From the NCBI GenBank assembly GCA_900768265.1, contig CAAGCF010000007.1:1-64000 (forward strand): 64,000 nt of DNA, read 5' to 3'. This document shows, one piece after another, positions 44,040-52,064 of the stretch. Made by a program: the position numbers and the translations under genes. The notes below the pieces were generated by a model. That model was given only the letters and a program-made list of their open reading frames with translations. It ran no database searches and had not been told where the DNA came from. The DNA is from an uncultured Collinsella sp. (lineage in GTDB: Bacteria; Actinomycetota; Coriobacteriia; Coriobacteriales; Coriobacteriaceae). Positions within the stretch are counted from its first letter, which is position 1; every line of letters starts with the position of its first letter.

Positions 44040-44858
44040 ATGGCTGAGATGACGCTTGAGGGTGTGGACGCTCGTCCCGAGGACTCTGCGTTTGCCCTGG
44101 GCCGCGTACATTCGATTGAGACGATGGGAACGGTCGATGGACCCGGCATCCGCTTTGTGGTGTTTGTTCAGGGCTGCCCCATGCGTTGTGCGTATTGTCA
44201 CAATCCCGATACCTGGTCGGTTAAAGGCGGCACCATGGTGACCGTCGAGCACCTTATGGACGAGTTCCAGAGCAACCATGAGTTCTACCGTAGCGGCGGC
44301 ATTACCGTTTCGGGCGGCGAACCGCTCCTGCAGCCCGAGTTTTTGGCCGACCTGTTCCGTGTGATGCACAACAACCCCGATGGCCGCGTACACACTTGCC
44401 TAGACAGCTGTGGCTATGCGTTTGATCCCAAGCATCCGGAGAAGTTCGATGCTGTGCTCAACGAGACCGATATGGTGCTGCTCGACATCAAGCATGCCGA
44501 TCCGGTTGAGCATAAAAAGCTGACCGGTTGCGATCCCGCGCGCATCCTGGCGTTTGGCGATGAGCTTGCGCGTCGCAAGATTAAGGTTGTTGTTCGCCAC
44601 GTGGTAGTGCCGGGTATCACCGATACGGTGGAGGAATGCGAGGCGCTCGGTCGTCTGATCGCTCCGTGGCACAACGTGGTGGGCCTGGAAATGCTGCCGT
44701 ATCACACGATGGGTGTCGTCAAGTACGAGCAACTGGGTATTCCCTATAAGCTCGAGGGCGTGCCCCAGATGGATACCGCGCGCATGCCCGAGCTGCGCAA
44801 CGCAGTCATGACGGGCATGAAAAAGCGTCGCGCGGAACTCAAAAACGCCATCGGCTAG
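44040..44858 (+). CDS. pflA: Pyruvate formate-lyase activating enzyme (radical SAM)
   Basis: Generates the glycyl radical on pyruvate formate-lyase using S-adenosylmethionine and a 4Fe-4S cluster. The 272 residues have the cluster motif in GCPMRCAYCHNPDTW (Cys46, Cys50, Cys53), the SAM-binding ITVSGGEPLLQPEF, and HTCLDSCGYAF. In this organism its substrate should be the 83-residue small protein (Gly58) rather than a 750-residue enzyme. It is separated from grcA by degV and its own promoter. Confidence 0.93.
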   Translation: MAEMTLEGVDARPEDSAFALGRVHSIETMGTVDGPGIRFVVFVQGCPMRCAYCHNPDTWSVKGGTMVTVEHLMDEFQSNHEFYRSGGITVSGGEPLLQPEFLADLFRVMHNNPDGRVHTCLDSCGYAFDPKHPEKFDAVLNETDMVLLDIKHADPVEHKKLTGCDPARILAFGDELARRKIKVVVRHVVVPGITDTVEECEALGRLIAPWHNVVGLEMLPYHTMGVVKYEQLGIPYKLEGVPQMDTARMPELRNAVMTGMKKRRAELKNAIG

Positions 44859-44859
44859 C

Positions 44860-44892
44860 GGCACTCATTGGGGACAGACTTAAATGAGTGCC
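44860..44892. repeat. GGCACTCATT hairpin with GGGGACAG loop
   Basis: GGCACTCATT (44860-44869) pairs with AATGAGTGCC (44883-44892) around GGGGACAGACTTA. It matches the first hairpin of the cluster at 34391. It lies two bases after the pflA stop and may act as its terminator. Confidence 0.65.
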
Positions 44893-44929
44893 CCCCGGGC
44901 ACCTAGTTGTTTGCTAAAGAGCCCCGTCA

Positions 44930-44996
44930 AGTTGCGGTGGAATAGTTTTTGTTTATCGGCTAATGCCGCCCAAACAGGAACTATTTCACCGCAACT
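44930..44996. repeat. AGTTGCGGTG inverted-repeat element, copy 1
   Basis: AGTTGCGGTGGAATAGTT (44930-44947) pairs with AACTATTTCACCGCAACT (44979-44996), 17 of 18. A second copy with the same ends lies at 63895-63965. Confidence 0.8.
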
Positions 44997-45154
44997 GCGT
45001 TTTGGGCAGAGATGCGCAGCAGAATCGGCGTGTTTGCATAGAAACGCCTGTATTTTATTTAGAGACGCCTTAAACGCGACTGAATGTCTTCGGTAAGAAA
45101 TGCCTGCTCGGTATTATGCTGCTCGTATATGAACGGTAGCAATCAGGAGACCAC

Positions 45155-46273
45155 GTGCGAAACAACGCATCGCGAGACGGGTATGTGCCGCAGCATGGCA
45201 GCAGATATGAGACGAAGGGCACGTCTTTGCGTGGCCTTGCAGACGCTCGCATCCGCGGGGTGAAGATTGCCGCCATTGGGATGCTAACGTTGGCGGTTAT
45301 TATCCTCGGAATTACCGCCAAAACCTACGCGTCGGAGCGAATGGCAAGCTCGGATGCGTCAACGGTACAGACGCAAAACAAAAAGGTCTCTGAATCTAAA
45401 GCCACCGCAAGTCAAACCCTGTCGACAGCGAGCCTCAAGATGAGGCTTTCGAAGGCGGACTTTAACGATATTCCCTCAGGCGATACCGTGCAGACCTTCT
45501 CACTGGTTGATGACCAGATCCCCGCCCTGGAGGATGAGAGCCTCGCCGCGCTCCAAGATGCCCTTGATCAGGCCCAGGAATTGGGCGATGTGGGCGTGGT
45601 GTTTTACGATCTGTCGAGCGGCAAGGGCGTGACGTATAACGCGGACGCCGAGGCGTACGGTGCGAGTAGCTACAAGGCGCTCTATGCGTTGTACATCTGC
45701 GAATCTCTGGTCGAGACGGGCCAGGTCTCACTCGATGATTCCCTTGGCACCTATGGTGGCTACAACATGGGCTGGCTGACGGTTCGCGACCTGATCGAGG
45801 CCGCGGTTGTTAATTCGGACAACGATTCGTTTATTGCGTTACGCGCGGCGTTTGACCGTGTCGGTTACGAGGATTGGATTGTCGGTCTTGGCATCGATTA
45901 CGATACCGCACTCGATCCGATGAGCGATTTCCCAACCTATTGCGCGCGCACCTCGGCCAAGTTGTGGCGCGAGATGAGCGAGTATTTGAGCTGTGATACC
46001 GAGACGTCGCAATGGCTGTCGGGTCTTCTGACCTCTACGACCCAATCGTTTATTCGTGACGGCATTGCGGACGACCAAGCCTTGGTGCGCAACAAGGCCG
46101 GCTGGATTAGCGAGGCAGGTTGCAATGCGACATGCGATGCGGGCCTCATCGATGTCGACGGCGACACCTACATTATGAGCATCATGACATCGATGCCATG
46201 GAGTGACCGTTCGAGCGAGGTCGTGGCCGCCATCGCCAAGGCGCTCTATGATACCCGAGCTGCACTGGCTTAG
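45155..46273 (+). CDS. Membrane-anchored serine hydrolase of the beta-lactamase/transpeptidase fold
   Basis: A 372-residue protein with a cytoplasmic N-terminus, one span (about 37-54) and an extracellular class A beta-lactamase-like domain. The nucleophile motif SxxK is Ser171-Ser-Tyr-Lys174 (in YGASSYKALYALY), the second motif is SDN at 221-223, and the third is relaxed to KAG in RNKAGW. It may be a D-alanyl-D-alanine peptidase or a beta-lactamase relative; no close class is assigned. GTG 45155 follows AGGAG. TGAACGGTA lies 24 bases before the start. Confidence 0.82.
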   Translation: MRNNASRDGYVPQHGSRYETKGTSLRGLADARIRGVKIAAIGMLTLAVIILGITAKTYASERMASSDASTVQTQNKKVSESKATASQTLSTASLKMRLSKADFNDIPSGDTVQTFSLVDDQIPALEDESLAALQDALDQAQELGDVGVVFYDLSSGKGVTYNADAEAYGASSYKALYALYICESLVETGQVSLDDSLGTYGGYNMGWLTVRDLIEAAVVNSDNDSFIALRAAFDRVGYEDWIVGLGIDYDTALDPMSDFPTYCARTSAKLWREMSEYLSCDTETSQWLSGLLTSTTQSFIRDGIADDQALVRNKAGWISEAGCNATCDAGLIDVDGDTYIMSIMTSMPWSDRSSEVVAAIAKALYDTRAALA

Positions 46274-46351
46274 CGTGTTCGTTTGGCGTTGGCAAACAAA
46301 ATGCTGGTACCATACCGTGGTTGAGAATTTCGAATAGGTTTGGGGAATGGC

Positions 46352-47092
46352 ATGGCTACCATCGCGATTATCGGTGCGCTCGAAAAAGAGATCATGCAGA
46401 TTGAGGAAGAGTTGAGTAACGTTTGCATGGTACAGGAGGCGGGCTTGAACGTTGTGACCGGCGGGCTCGACGACCTGACAGTTGTCGCCACAACGGCGGG
46501 CATGGGCACGGTGAACGCCGCCGCTGCAACACAGCACCTCATTAGCAAGTATGCTCCGCAGGCTGTTGTGTTTTCGGGCATTGCGGGCGGTTTGAACCCC
46601 AAGCTCCATATCGACGACGTGGTCATTGGCAAACGCCTGCGCTATCTGGATACCGATACCGCGCTTATCGCCGAGTCTGCACCGGGGCTCGAGGAGTTTG
46701 TCTCGACGCCTGCGCTGGTCGATATTGCCGCCGATGTGCTTGCTGAGCGTGGCTTTGTCGATGCTTCGACAAATGCGACCGCTTCGAACGAGGGCGCAAA
46801 GCAGTTTCTGGTCGGTACGATTGCCACAGGTAACCGCTTTGTGACGGGCGCCGCCATGCGCAACGACGCTATCGAAGCGACGCATGCCGATTGTGTCGGC
46901 ATGGAGGGCGCGGCAATTGCCCATGTCGCAACTAAAAATGGTGTCGATTGCCTGGTGTTGCGCGCTATCAGCGATAATTGTGACGAGGCGTACGATGCGA
47001 TTTGCGACCGCGAGTTCGACCTGTTCGAGTATGCCCGTACCGCGAGTGGCATTACGCTCGATATCGTTCGCCGTATCGCTGCTATCTATTAG
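46352..47092 (+). CDS. mtnN: 5'-methylthioadenosine/S-adenosylhomocysteine nucleosidase
   Basis: Cleaves adenine from methylthioadenosine, S-adenosylhomocysteine and 5'-deoxyadenosine; the last is a by-product of radical-SAM enzymes such as PflA. The 246 residues show IAIIGALEKEIMQIEEEL, TTAGMGTVNAAAATQ, VVFSGIAGGLNPKLHIDDV, VGMEGAAIAHVA and the catalytic Asp in RAISDNCDE. The ATG at 46352 follows GGGGA. It is followed after 38 bases by engB. Confidence 0.92.
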   Translation: MATIAIIGALEKEIMQIEEELSNVCMVQEAGLNVVTGGLDDLTVVATTAGMGTVNAAAATQHLISKYAPQAVVFSGIAGGLNPKLHIDDVVIGKRLRYLDTDTALIAESAPGLEEFVSTPALVDIAADVLAERGFVDASTNATASNEGAKQFLVGTIATGNRFVTGAAMRNDAIEATHADCVGMEGAAIAHVATKNGVDCLVLRAISDNCDEAYDAICDREFDLFEYARTASGITLDIVRRIAAIY

Positions 47093-47130
47093 CGCGCTCT
47101 TTTGTAAGAACCTACGACCAAGGAGTGTCC

Positions 47131-47721
47131 ATGGCCGATTCCATTAACTACCAGCTTGCCAAGTTCGTTGCCAGCTACGGCAAAGTTTCGCAGATTCCCG
47201 AGTCCACCTGCCCCGAGGTGAGCTTCGTCGGCCGCTCCAACGTGGGCAAGTCGTCGATTATGAACAAGCTTTTTGGCCGCAAGAACCTCGTCAAGGTTTC
47301 GAGCACACCGGGCAAGACGAGCAATATCAACTTCTTTGAGGCTGACGACGTGCACTTCGTCGACCTGCCGGGCTATGGTTTCGCCCGTCGTTCCAAGGCC
47401 GAGCGCGACCGTTGGGCCGAGCTCATCGGCGATTTCTTCGACTCCGAGCGCAGCTTTAACCTGGTCGTGTCGCTGGTGGATATTCGTCACGACCCGAGCA
47501 AGCTCGACCATGACATGATCGACTACCTGCAGGGCAACGAGTTCAACTTTATCGTCTGCCTCACCAAGGCCGACAAGCTCAGCCGCACCCAGCAGGCACG
47601 CCAAGCGGCAGCCATCAAAAAGCAGCTCAACGTCCCGGCCGAAAACGTGATCATCACAAGCTCCCAAACCGGCACCGGCATCGACGAACTCAAGCGCCGC
47701 ATCGCCGAGGCTTGCCTCTAA
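47131..47721 (+). CDS. engB: Ribosome-biogenesis GTPase EngB (YihA/YsxC)
   Basis: A 196-residue GTPase for large-subunit assembly. G1 is FVGRSNVGKSSIMN, G2 includes SSTPGKTSNINFF, G3 is VDLPGYGFAR, G4 is LTKADKLS and G5 is ITSSQTGTGIDEL. The ATG at 47131 follows AGGAG and begins at the family N-terminus. It probably shares a transcript with mtnN. Confidence 0.94.
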   Translation: MADSINYQLAKFVASYGKVSQIPESTCPEVSFVGRSNVGKSSIMNKLFGRKNLVKVSSTPGKTSNINFFEADDVHFVDLPGYGFARRSKAERDRWAELIGDFFDSERSFNLVVSLVDIRHDPSKLDHDMIDYLQGNEFNFIVCLTKADKLSRTQQARQAAAIKKQLNVPAENVIITSSQTGTGIDELKRRIAEACL

Positions 47722-47751
47722 TTAGGCTTAACCCCTCAAAAGCTCTTATCT

Positions 47752-47798
47752 ATATCACCTCAGTGATAGTTATTGGTAAACTATCATTGAGGTGATAT
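47752..47798. promoter_or_regulatory. 20-bp inverted repeat before the ART toxin operon
   Basis: ATATCACCTCAGTGATAGTT (47752-47771) and AACTATCATTGAGGTGATAT (47779-47798) match at 19 of 20 positions. It ends 16 bases before the toxin gene start, as expected for an autorepressor operator. The HTH protein of the operon is the likely ligand. Confidence 0.75.
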
Positions 47799-47814
47799 TT
47801 ATTTGGAGGTCGCT

Positions 47815-48462
47815 ATGGAGCTATGGCACGGGTCGGAGGTTGTCGTCGAGCATCCATCGTTGGACAAATGTAGGCAATTCAATGACTATGGGCGCGGGTT
47901 TTATTGCACGCCTCATGAGGAAATGGCAATGGAGTGGGCATGCCGGACCGAGTCCGATGGTATCGCGAATCGATATGAGCTCGATATGGATGGTCTCGCG
48001 GTCTTGGATTTGGAGTCCGGGGGGTTTTCAATTCTTAATTGGCTTGCGATTTTGGCCGACAACCGGGAGTTTAATGTCTCGACGCCGCTGGCACGCGAAG
48101 GACTTAGCTATCTGCTGGATAACTACCTGATTGATATTTCTCCCTATGACGTTATTCGAGGCTATCGCGCCGACGATTCCTACTTTTCGTTTGCAAGACA
48201 GTTCGTTAACGGCATGATCTCGCTCAGGCAACTGCAACTCATTATGCGTTTGGGCGATTTGGGCATCCAATACGCTCTTATGAGTGAGCGCGCGTTCTCG
48301 GCGATCAGGTTCCGCGATTGGAAGCAGGCCTCGGGAGCTGAGTTTTATCCCAAACGATTTGAGCGAGAACAGAACGCACGGCGCAAGTACTTGGACACAA
48401 TTAATGGATTCGACTCTGAGGGCACCTACATCAGGGATTTAATGGCGGGGAGGGTCGATTAA
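47815..48462 (+). CDS. DUF3990 protein, probable ADP-ribosyltransferase-type toxin
   Basis: A 215-residue protein with the DUF3990 opening LWHGSEVVVEHPSLDKCRQF followed by NDYGRGFYCTPHEEMAMEWA, which resembles the NAD-binding His and Tyr strands of ADP-ribosyltransferases. Later parts (FSFARQFVNGMISLRQLQLI, RFRDWKQ) also fit the family. GGAGG precedes the ATG at 47815. The gene is immediately followed by an HTH protein and preceded by a perfect-looking operator, the layout of a toxin-antitoxin unit. Toxicity is inference. Confidence 0.8.
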   Translation: MELWHGSEVVVEHPSLDKCRQFNDYGRGFYCTPHEEMAMEWACRTESDGIANRYELDMDGLAVLDLESGGFSILNWLAILADNREFNVSTPLAREGLSYLLDNYLIDISPYDVIRGYRADDSYFSFARQFVNGMISLRQLQLIMRLGDLGIQYALMSERAFSAIRFRDWKQASGAEFYPKRFEREQNARRKYLDTINGFDSEGTYIRDLMAGRVD

Positions 48463-49161
48463 GTGATCAAAGAGTTAATGGATTGTGGGCCGAGTAGGAC
48501 ATATCCCGTCTATTACCTCGAGGACGCAATGAACAACCTCGGCGACTGCTTTGACTATGCCGTTAACGATTATGGAGCAGAAGGATCGGAAGTTGCTGAA
48601 CTCTTTTGCCTGAGCGGCGTAGCTCGCGAGTTCGAACGCGGCAACGCATGGGTCGTATCGGGAAAATCGGGCGTTGAGCTATTCGCGCTTATTGCCGAAA
48701 GGTCCGGTTACCAAGCAGGGTCGATGCCGGATCGTACCTATCGATTTGAGAAGACACCGGAATACTGGACGGGCTGGATATTGGCGTATCTACAGTGGCG
48801 CCTGGGAGAGTCTTTTGAAGACCTGCTGCATGTCGCTCCGTTTGATGTGCTGCGTAACCTGTACCATCCCTGGCATGAAGCCTCGGAGGAACGTGTGGCG
48901 CGTCTTATTTGCGACATGGCGAAGAAAACACCTCGTCAAACCAAACTGGCGCTAGCAAGAAAGCGGCTCAAGAAAACCCAACAAGACCTGGCATACGAAT
49001 CGGGCGTATCACTCCGCTCAATCCAAATGTACGAACAACGCCAGAGAAACATCAACGAAGCCTCGGTAACAACCGTAAGGGATATAGCAAAAGCCCTACA
49101 CTGCAACATCGAAGACCTCCTAGAACCAGTCTTCGAATACAAAGAAACTAGCGCCGCGTAA
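48463..49161 (+). CDS. HTH (XRE) protein, probable antitoxin/regulator of the DUF3990 gene
   Basis: This 232-residue protein starts directly after the toxin stop (TAAGTG). Residues 1-150 have no domain I recognise; the region PVYYLEDAMNNLGDCFDYAVNDYG resembles DUF3791-like partners only loosely. Residues 157-222 form a XRE helix-turn-helix (LALARKRLKKTQQDLAYESGVSLRSIQMYEQ). Placement suggests it neutralises the toxin and represses the operon through the palindrome at 47752-47798. Confidence 0.75.
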   Translation: MIKELMDCGPSRTYPVYYLEDAMNNLGDCFDYAVNDYGAEGSEVAELFCLSGVAREFERGNAWVVSGKSGVELFALIAERSGYQAGSMPDRTYRFEKTPEYWTGWILAYLQWRLGESFEDLLHVAPFDVLRNLYHPWHEASEERVARLICDMAKKTPRQTKLALARKRLKKTQQDLAYESGVSLRSIQMYEQRQRNINEASVTTVRDIAKALHCNIEDLLEPVFEYKETSAA

Positions 49162-49171
49162 AAGAGATGCT

Positions 49172-49322
49172 GGCCGCTGATTGCTCAAGTTGTGGTTCAC
49201 CAAGGGCAATTTGAGCAGCGAGGCCGGCTGTCTCGTTGGGGCGTGCAGGCCTTGTTGATATTTAAATCCGCTTTCATATTGAAATGCCCCGCCAAGCTAA
49301 AGTGCTCGGCGGGGCAATTTTC
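49172..49322 (+). terminator. Hairpins after the HTH gene
   Basis: An imperfect inverted repeat pairs CTGATTGCTCAAGTTG with CAATTTGAGCAG within 49172-49226. At 49281-49322 GAAATGCCCCGCC pairs with GGCGGGGCAATTTT around AAGCTAAAGTGCTC, an intrinsic terminator. Confidence 0.65.
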
Positions 49323-49398
49323 GATTGACGATGCTGCCAGGGGTTGAGTTTTAATATGTCGCGAGTAAGAGGCGTCTGAATTTAGTAATCAAAGAAAA

Positions 49399-50412
49399 TT
49401 ATTCAATTCGAGCGCTTAGCCAGTACTCTCCATTCGAAGCTACGATTGCGTACGTAATTCCATTTTTGACAGTTGGCGTATCTACGCAGGCAGCACCAAC
49501 TTCCTTGGCGTCTGAAAACGAAAGTGTTGGATCGATTGCTTGTATAGTTGCCAATGCTGTCGCCGCGGCATAGTCGGAGTTTTCGAAGTACATGACTATG
49601 TTTTTGAAGCAGTTTTCGGATCCAAGATAGCTGAATAGTAGTTGGCTGCTCGAGTCCGAGAAAAAGCCTCCAATACCGGCAAGCGTAGAGCCATTTTTTA
49701 TCTGAAGCTCGAGTCCCGTGCCGCTATCGTCTAGCTCGTAACTCGCCTTCATACTGCTGCAATTGGGGATATCGGAGAATTCCTCGTTAAGTCGTTCAAT
49801 AAAGCCTTCAGGTGAAATTGAAAACGATCCGTCGCCAAGAAAGGAAGTAATTTCCTTTTCGTTGCGAGTGTCAACGACCTCTCCGCATTTTTCGCATTCT
49901 CGTATTTCCTTTGAGGTGGCGTCTACGTAGTCAACTTCGGTAGTCCACGAGCCCGGTTGATGCCCAAGGGGTTTTCCATCGGTTTTACCACAGCGTTGAC
50001 AGGTCTTCGGAACCGTGCACGTTGCTTCTTCCCATTCATGTCCGAGCGGTTCCCCCTCGGTTTTGCCGCAACTTTTACAGGTGCGAGGGCTTGTACAACT
50101 CGCATTGGTCCAAAGCTTGTGGGTGCAAAACAATTGGGGGAATAACGTGGGCAAACAGAAGACGACAGCAACTATTGCAGTAGCTGCAATAGCCGCCCGT
50201 TTTTTACCGCCTAATTTATGAATGGCTCTCGTTAGAAGTGAGTCGCCCCCTTCTTTTTTGCATGCGACGTCATCTTCATTTGATGACCGATCTTCAGGGG
50301 AGGGGGCATCGTCAGCACCATCAGAAAGCTGTTTCCCTTCGATATCTGGCGTCTGTTCGTATGATGCGCCGTGCATTTGCTCATCGTTGGGCTCTTTCGT
50401 CTCATTATCCAT
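49399..50412 (-). CDS. Membrane protein with CxxC repeats of the TC-x-CG-x-PLGH type
   Basis: I do not recognise a function for this 337-residue protein. The N-terminal 75 residues are acidic and hydrophilic, followed by one hydrophobic span (about 75-93). Beyond it are two tandem repeats, NASCTSPRTCKSCGKTEGEP-LGHEWEEA and CTVPKTCQRCGKTDGKP-LGH, with a third partial one (EIRECEKCGEVVDTRNE). These are small zinc-ribbon-like Cys pairs found on surface proteins of gut bacteria. The C-terminal 140 residues may be a globular extracellular domain. It is divergent from a small XRE gene. Confidence 0.72.
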   Translation of the reverse strand: MDNETKEPNDEQMHGASYEQTPDIEGKQLSDGADDAPSPEDRSSNEDDVACKKEGGDSLLTRAIHKLGGKKRAAIAATAIVAVVFCLPTLFPQLFCTHKLWTNASCTSPRTCKSCGKTEGEPLGHEWEEATCTVPKTCQRCGKTDGKPLGHQPGSWTTEVDYVDATSKEIRECEKCGEVVDTRNEKEITSFLGDGSFSISPEGFIERLNEEFSDIPNCSSMKASYELDDSGTGLELQIKNGSTLAGIGGFFSDSSSQLLFSYLGSENCFKNIVMYFENSDYAAATALATIQAIDPTLSFSDAKEVGAACVDTPTVKNGITYAIVASNGEYWLSARIE

Positions 50413-50487
50413 GTTTGTTGAGTCCCCTCTCTCGTTTAGATTTCCGATGTGAACAATCGCTGTAAGTTAAGCGGCAAGTAACATAAA

Positions 50488-50508
50488 TATATCCCAGTTT
50501 GGGATATA
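50488..50508. promoter_or_regulatory. Palindrome upstream of the small XRE gene
   Basis: TATATCCCA (50488-50496) and TGGGATATA (50500-50508) form a perfect 9-bp inverted repeat 26 bases before the start, a likely autoregulatory operator. It lies in the divergent gap and may also control the Cys-rich membrane protein. Confidence 0.65.
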
Positions 50509-50534
50509 ACAAAACGGAATATAGCGTAAACGGC

Positions 50535-50777
50535 ATGAACGTTGATGCTAATAGGACATGCGGAAAATGCCTCTCCCAGATTCGTCGAGAGCAAGGTATC
50601 ACTCAGGTTGAACTCGCAAAGAAACTGAGGGTACCTCAGTCGTTCATCTCGAAAGTCGAGACTGGGGAGCGCAGCCTTAGGGTTTACGAACAGTTCGCCT
50701 ATGCAGAGGCACTTGGAATTACCGTCAGAGTCCTCGTGCAAAGACTTGGGGCGGTTCTGAGCAGCGGAGATAAATAG
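50535..50777 (+). CDS. Small XRE-family transcriptional regulator
   Basis: An 80-residue protein that is little more than a helix-turn-helix: LSQIRREQGITQVELAKKLR-VPQSFISKVETGERSL. I start it at ATG 50535, since the longer reading from TTG 50499 would run through the palindrome TATATCCCA-N3-TGGGATATA. No partner gene is obvious downstream. Confidence 0.8.
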   Translation: MNVDANRTCGKCLSQIRREQGITQVELAKKLRVPQSFISKVETGERSLRVYEQFAYAEALGITVRVLVQRLGAVLSSGDK

Positions 50778-50842
50778 ATTGCGCCGCGAATCGGGCGATA
50801 ATTAAATCAGCGAATGCGATATCCTGTCGAGGCTGCGCAGGC

Positions 50843-50953
50843 CCCCTTGGGGCTTCCCCTGAAAACAATCAGCAGATCGAATTGCCCCGTCGCGCGAAGC
50901 GTACGACGGGGCAATTCATGATCGAGGACGTTTTCAGGGGAAGCCCCAAGGGG
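50843..50953. repeat. Two-storey long hairpin element, copy C (inverted)
   Basis: The outer stem is 24 bp and perfect (50843-50866 with 50930-50953). Relative to the other copies it is reversed: the complement reads GAAAACGTCCTCGATCATGA. The inner stem is 14 bp (50879-50892 with 50904-50917). It ends 26 bases after the thrB stop (minus strand), consistent with the 3'-end placement of copies A, B and D. Confidence 0.9.
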
Positions 50954-50979
50954 ACCGGTGAGAGCAATGAGGCAGGGCG

Positions 50980-51861
50980 CTACAGGTACTCGATTTGAGC
51001 GCCCTCCGTGTCGCACGTCAGAATATGCGTATCACACTTAGGGAACTGCTCGCGCAGCTTGACCTGCAGGAATTTGGCTACGATAGTGTCATCGGTTACA
51101 GCCATGAGAGTCGAGCCCGAGCCGCTGATCCAGATGGTCTTAGCGCCGCCGTTAAGGCAGGTGTCGCGCACGGCGTTGTAGTCGGGAATCAGGCGACGGC
51201 GATACGGCTCCTGGATGCGGTCGTCGTTGGCGGCGGCAATCAGGTCAAGGTCGCCGGTCTCCAGGCCGCGCGTCATGCCGGCGATGCGGCCCATTTGCCA
51301 TACGGCGGTGGAGAGTGGAATCTCCTGCGGCACAACCTTGCGCGCCTCGCTCGTATGCACCTCGTAGGGCGGAATCACGGTAATAAAACGCAAGCGATCG
51401 CTTACCTCGTAGCGCAGGCACTGGGGCAGCGAGTCGGTCGGCGTAAAGGAGCAGACGGCGCCGCCCAGGATGGCGGGGGCGACGTTATCGGGATGGCCCT
51501 CGACCTCGGTGGCGATGCGGACGAGCTCGGCGCGGTCGACGGTGTGGCCTGTCAGCGCGGCAGCCGCCATGATGCCGGCGACGACGCAGGTGGAGCTGGA
51601 ACCCAGGCCGCGGGCGACGGGCACGTCGGTCTGAATGTCGATAGCAACGGGGAAAGCCGGCTCGCCCCAGGCGGCCAGAGCATCGACAAAGCTCACATAG
51701 ACCAGGTTATTCTCGTTTTGGAACTCCTCGGGGCAGCCCGTGATGGTGAGCTTGTCGGCGCGCTCGAAGGTAAAGTGTGAGTAGAGGCTGACGGCCATGC
51801 CGAGGGTGTCGTAGCCGATGCCTAGGTTGGCGCTGGTTGCTGGGACGGTGATTTTGATCAT
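50980..51861 (-). CDS. thrB: Homoserine kinase
   Basis: Phosphorylates homoserine for threonine synthesis. The 293 residues carry GHMP motifs: VPATSANLGIGYDTLGMAVS, the ATP loop VARGLGSSSTCVVAGIMAA, EGHPDNVAPAILGG and ISGSGSTLMAV. The ATG at 51861 follows GGAGGACC. It lies downstream of thrC on the same strand; the hairpin element E sits just before its ribosome-binding site. Homoserine dehydrogenase is not in the window. Confidence 0.93.
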   Translation of the reverse strand: MIKITVPATSANLGIGYDTLGMAVSLYSHFTFERADKLTITGCPEEFQNENNLVYVSFVDALAAWGEPAFPVAIDIQTDVPVARGLGSSSTCVVAGIMAAAALTGHTVDRAELVRIATEVEGHPDNVAPAILGGAVCSFTPTDSLPQCLRYEVSDRLRFITVIPPYEVHTSEARKVVPQEIPLSTAVWQMGRIAGMTRGLETGDLDLIAAANDDRIQEPYRRRLIPDYNAVRDTCLNGGAKTIWISGSGSTLMAVTDDTIVAKFLQVKLREQFPKCDTHILTCDTEGAQIEYL

Positions 51862-51875
51862 GTGGGTCCTCCTGG

Positions 51876-51987
51876 GCGGGTCTGGCCGTTTAGTTCGCTG
51901 CTCGGGCAGTCCTGGCTCGCTCGGAAAGCACATTAAGTGCTTTCCGGCTCGTGCGGAACTCGCGACGAACTAAACGGCCAGACCCGC
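51876..51987. repeat. Two-storey long hairpin element, copy E (diverged)
   Basis: The outer stem is 22 bp and perfect (51876-51897 with 51966-51987). The asymmetric block here is GGGCAGTCCTGGCTCG facing CTCGTGCGGAACTCG. The inner stem is 9 bp (GGAAAGCAC with GTGCTTTCC, 51923-51945). Unlike the other four it is intercistronic, between thrC and thrB. Confidence 0.75.
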
Positions 51988-52064
51988 TCGCATGCTCGTC
52001 ATCATCCCGGTGGGTATCTGATAAAAGAAGGTGCGCCGGCTTTCGCCGGCGCTTAATAAGGGGT

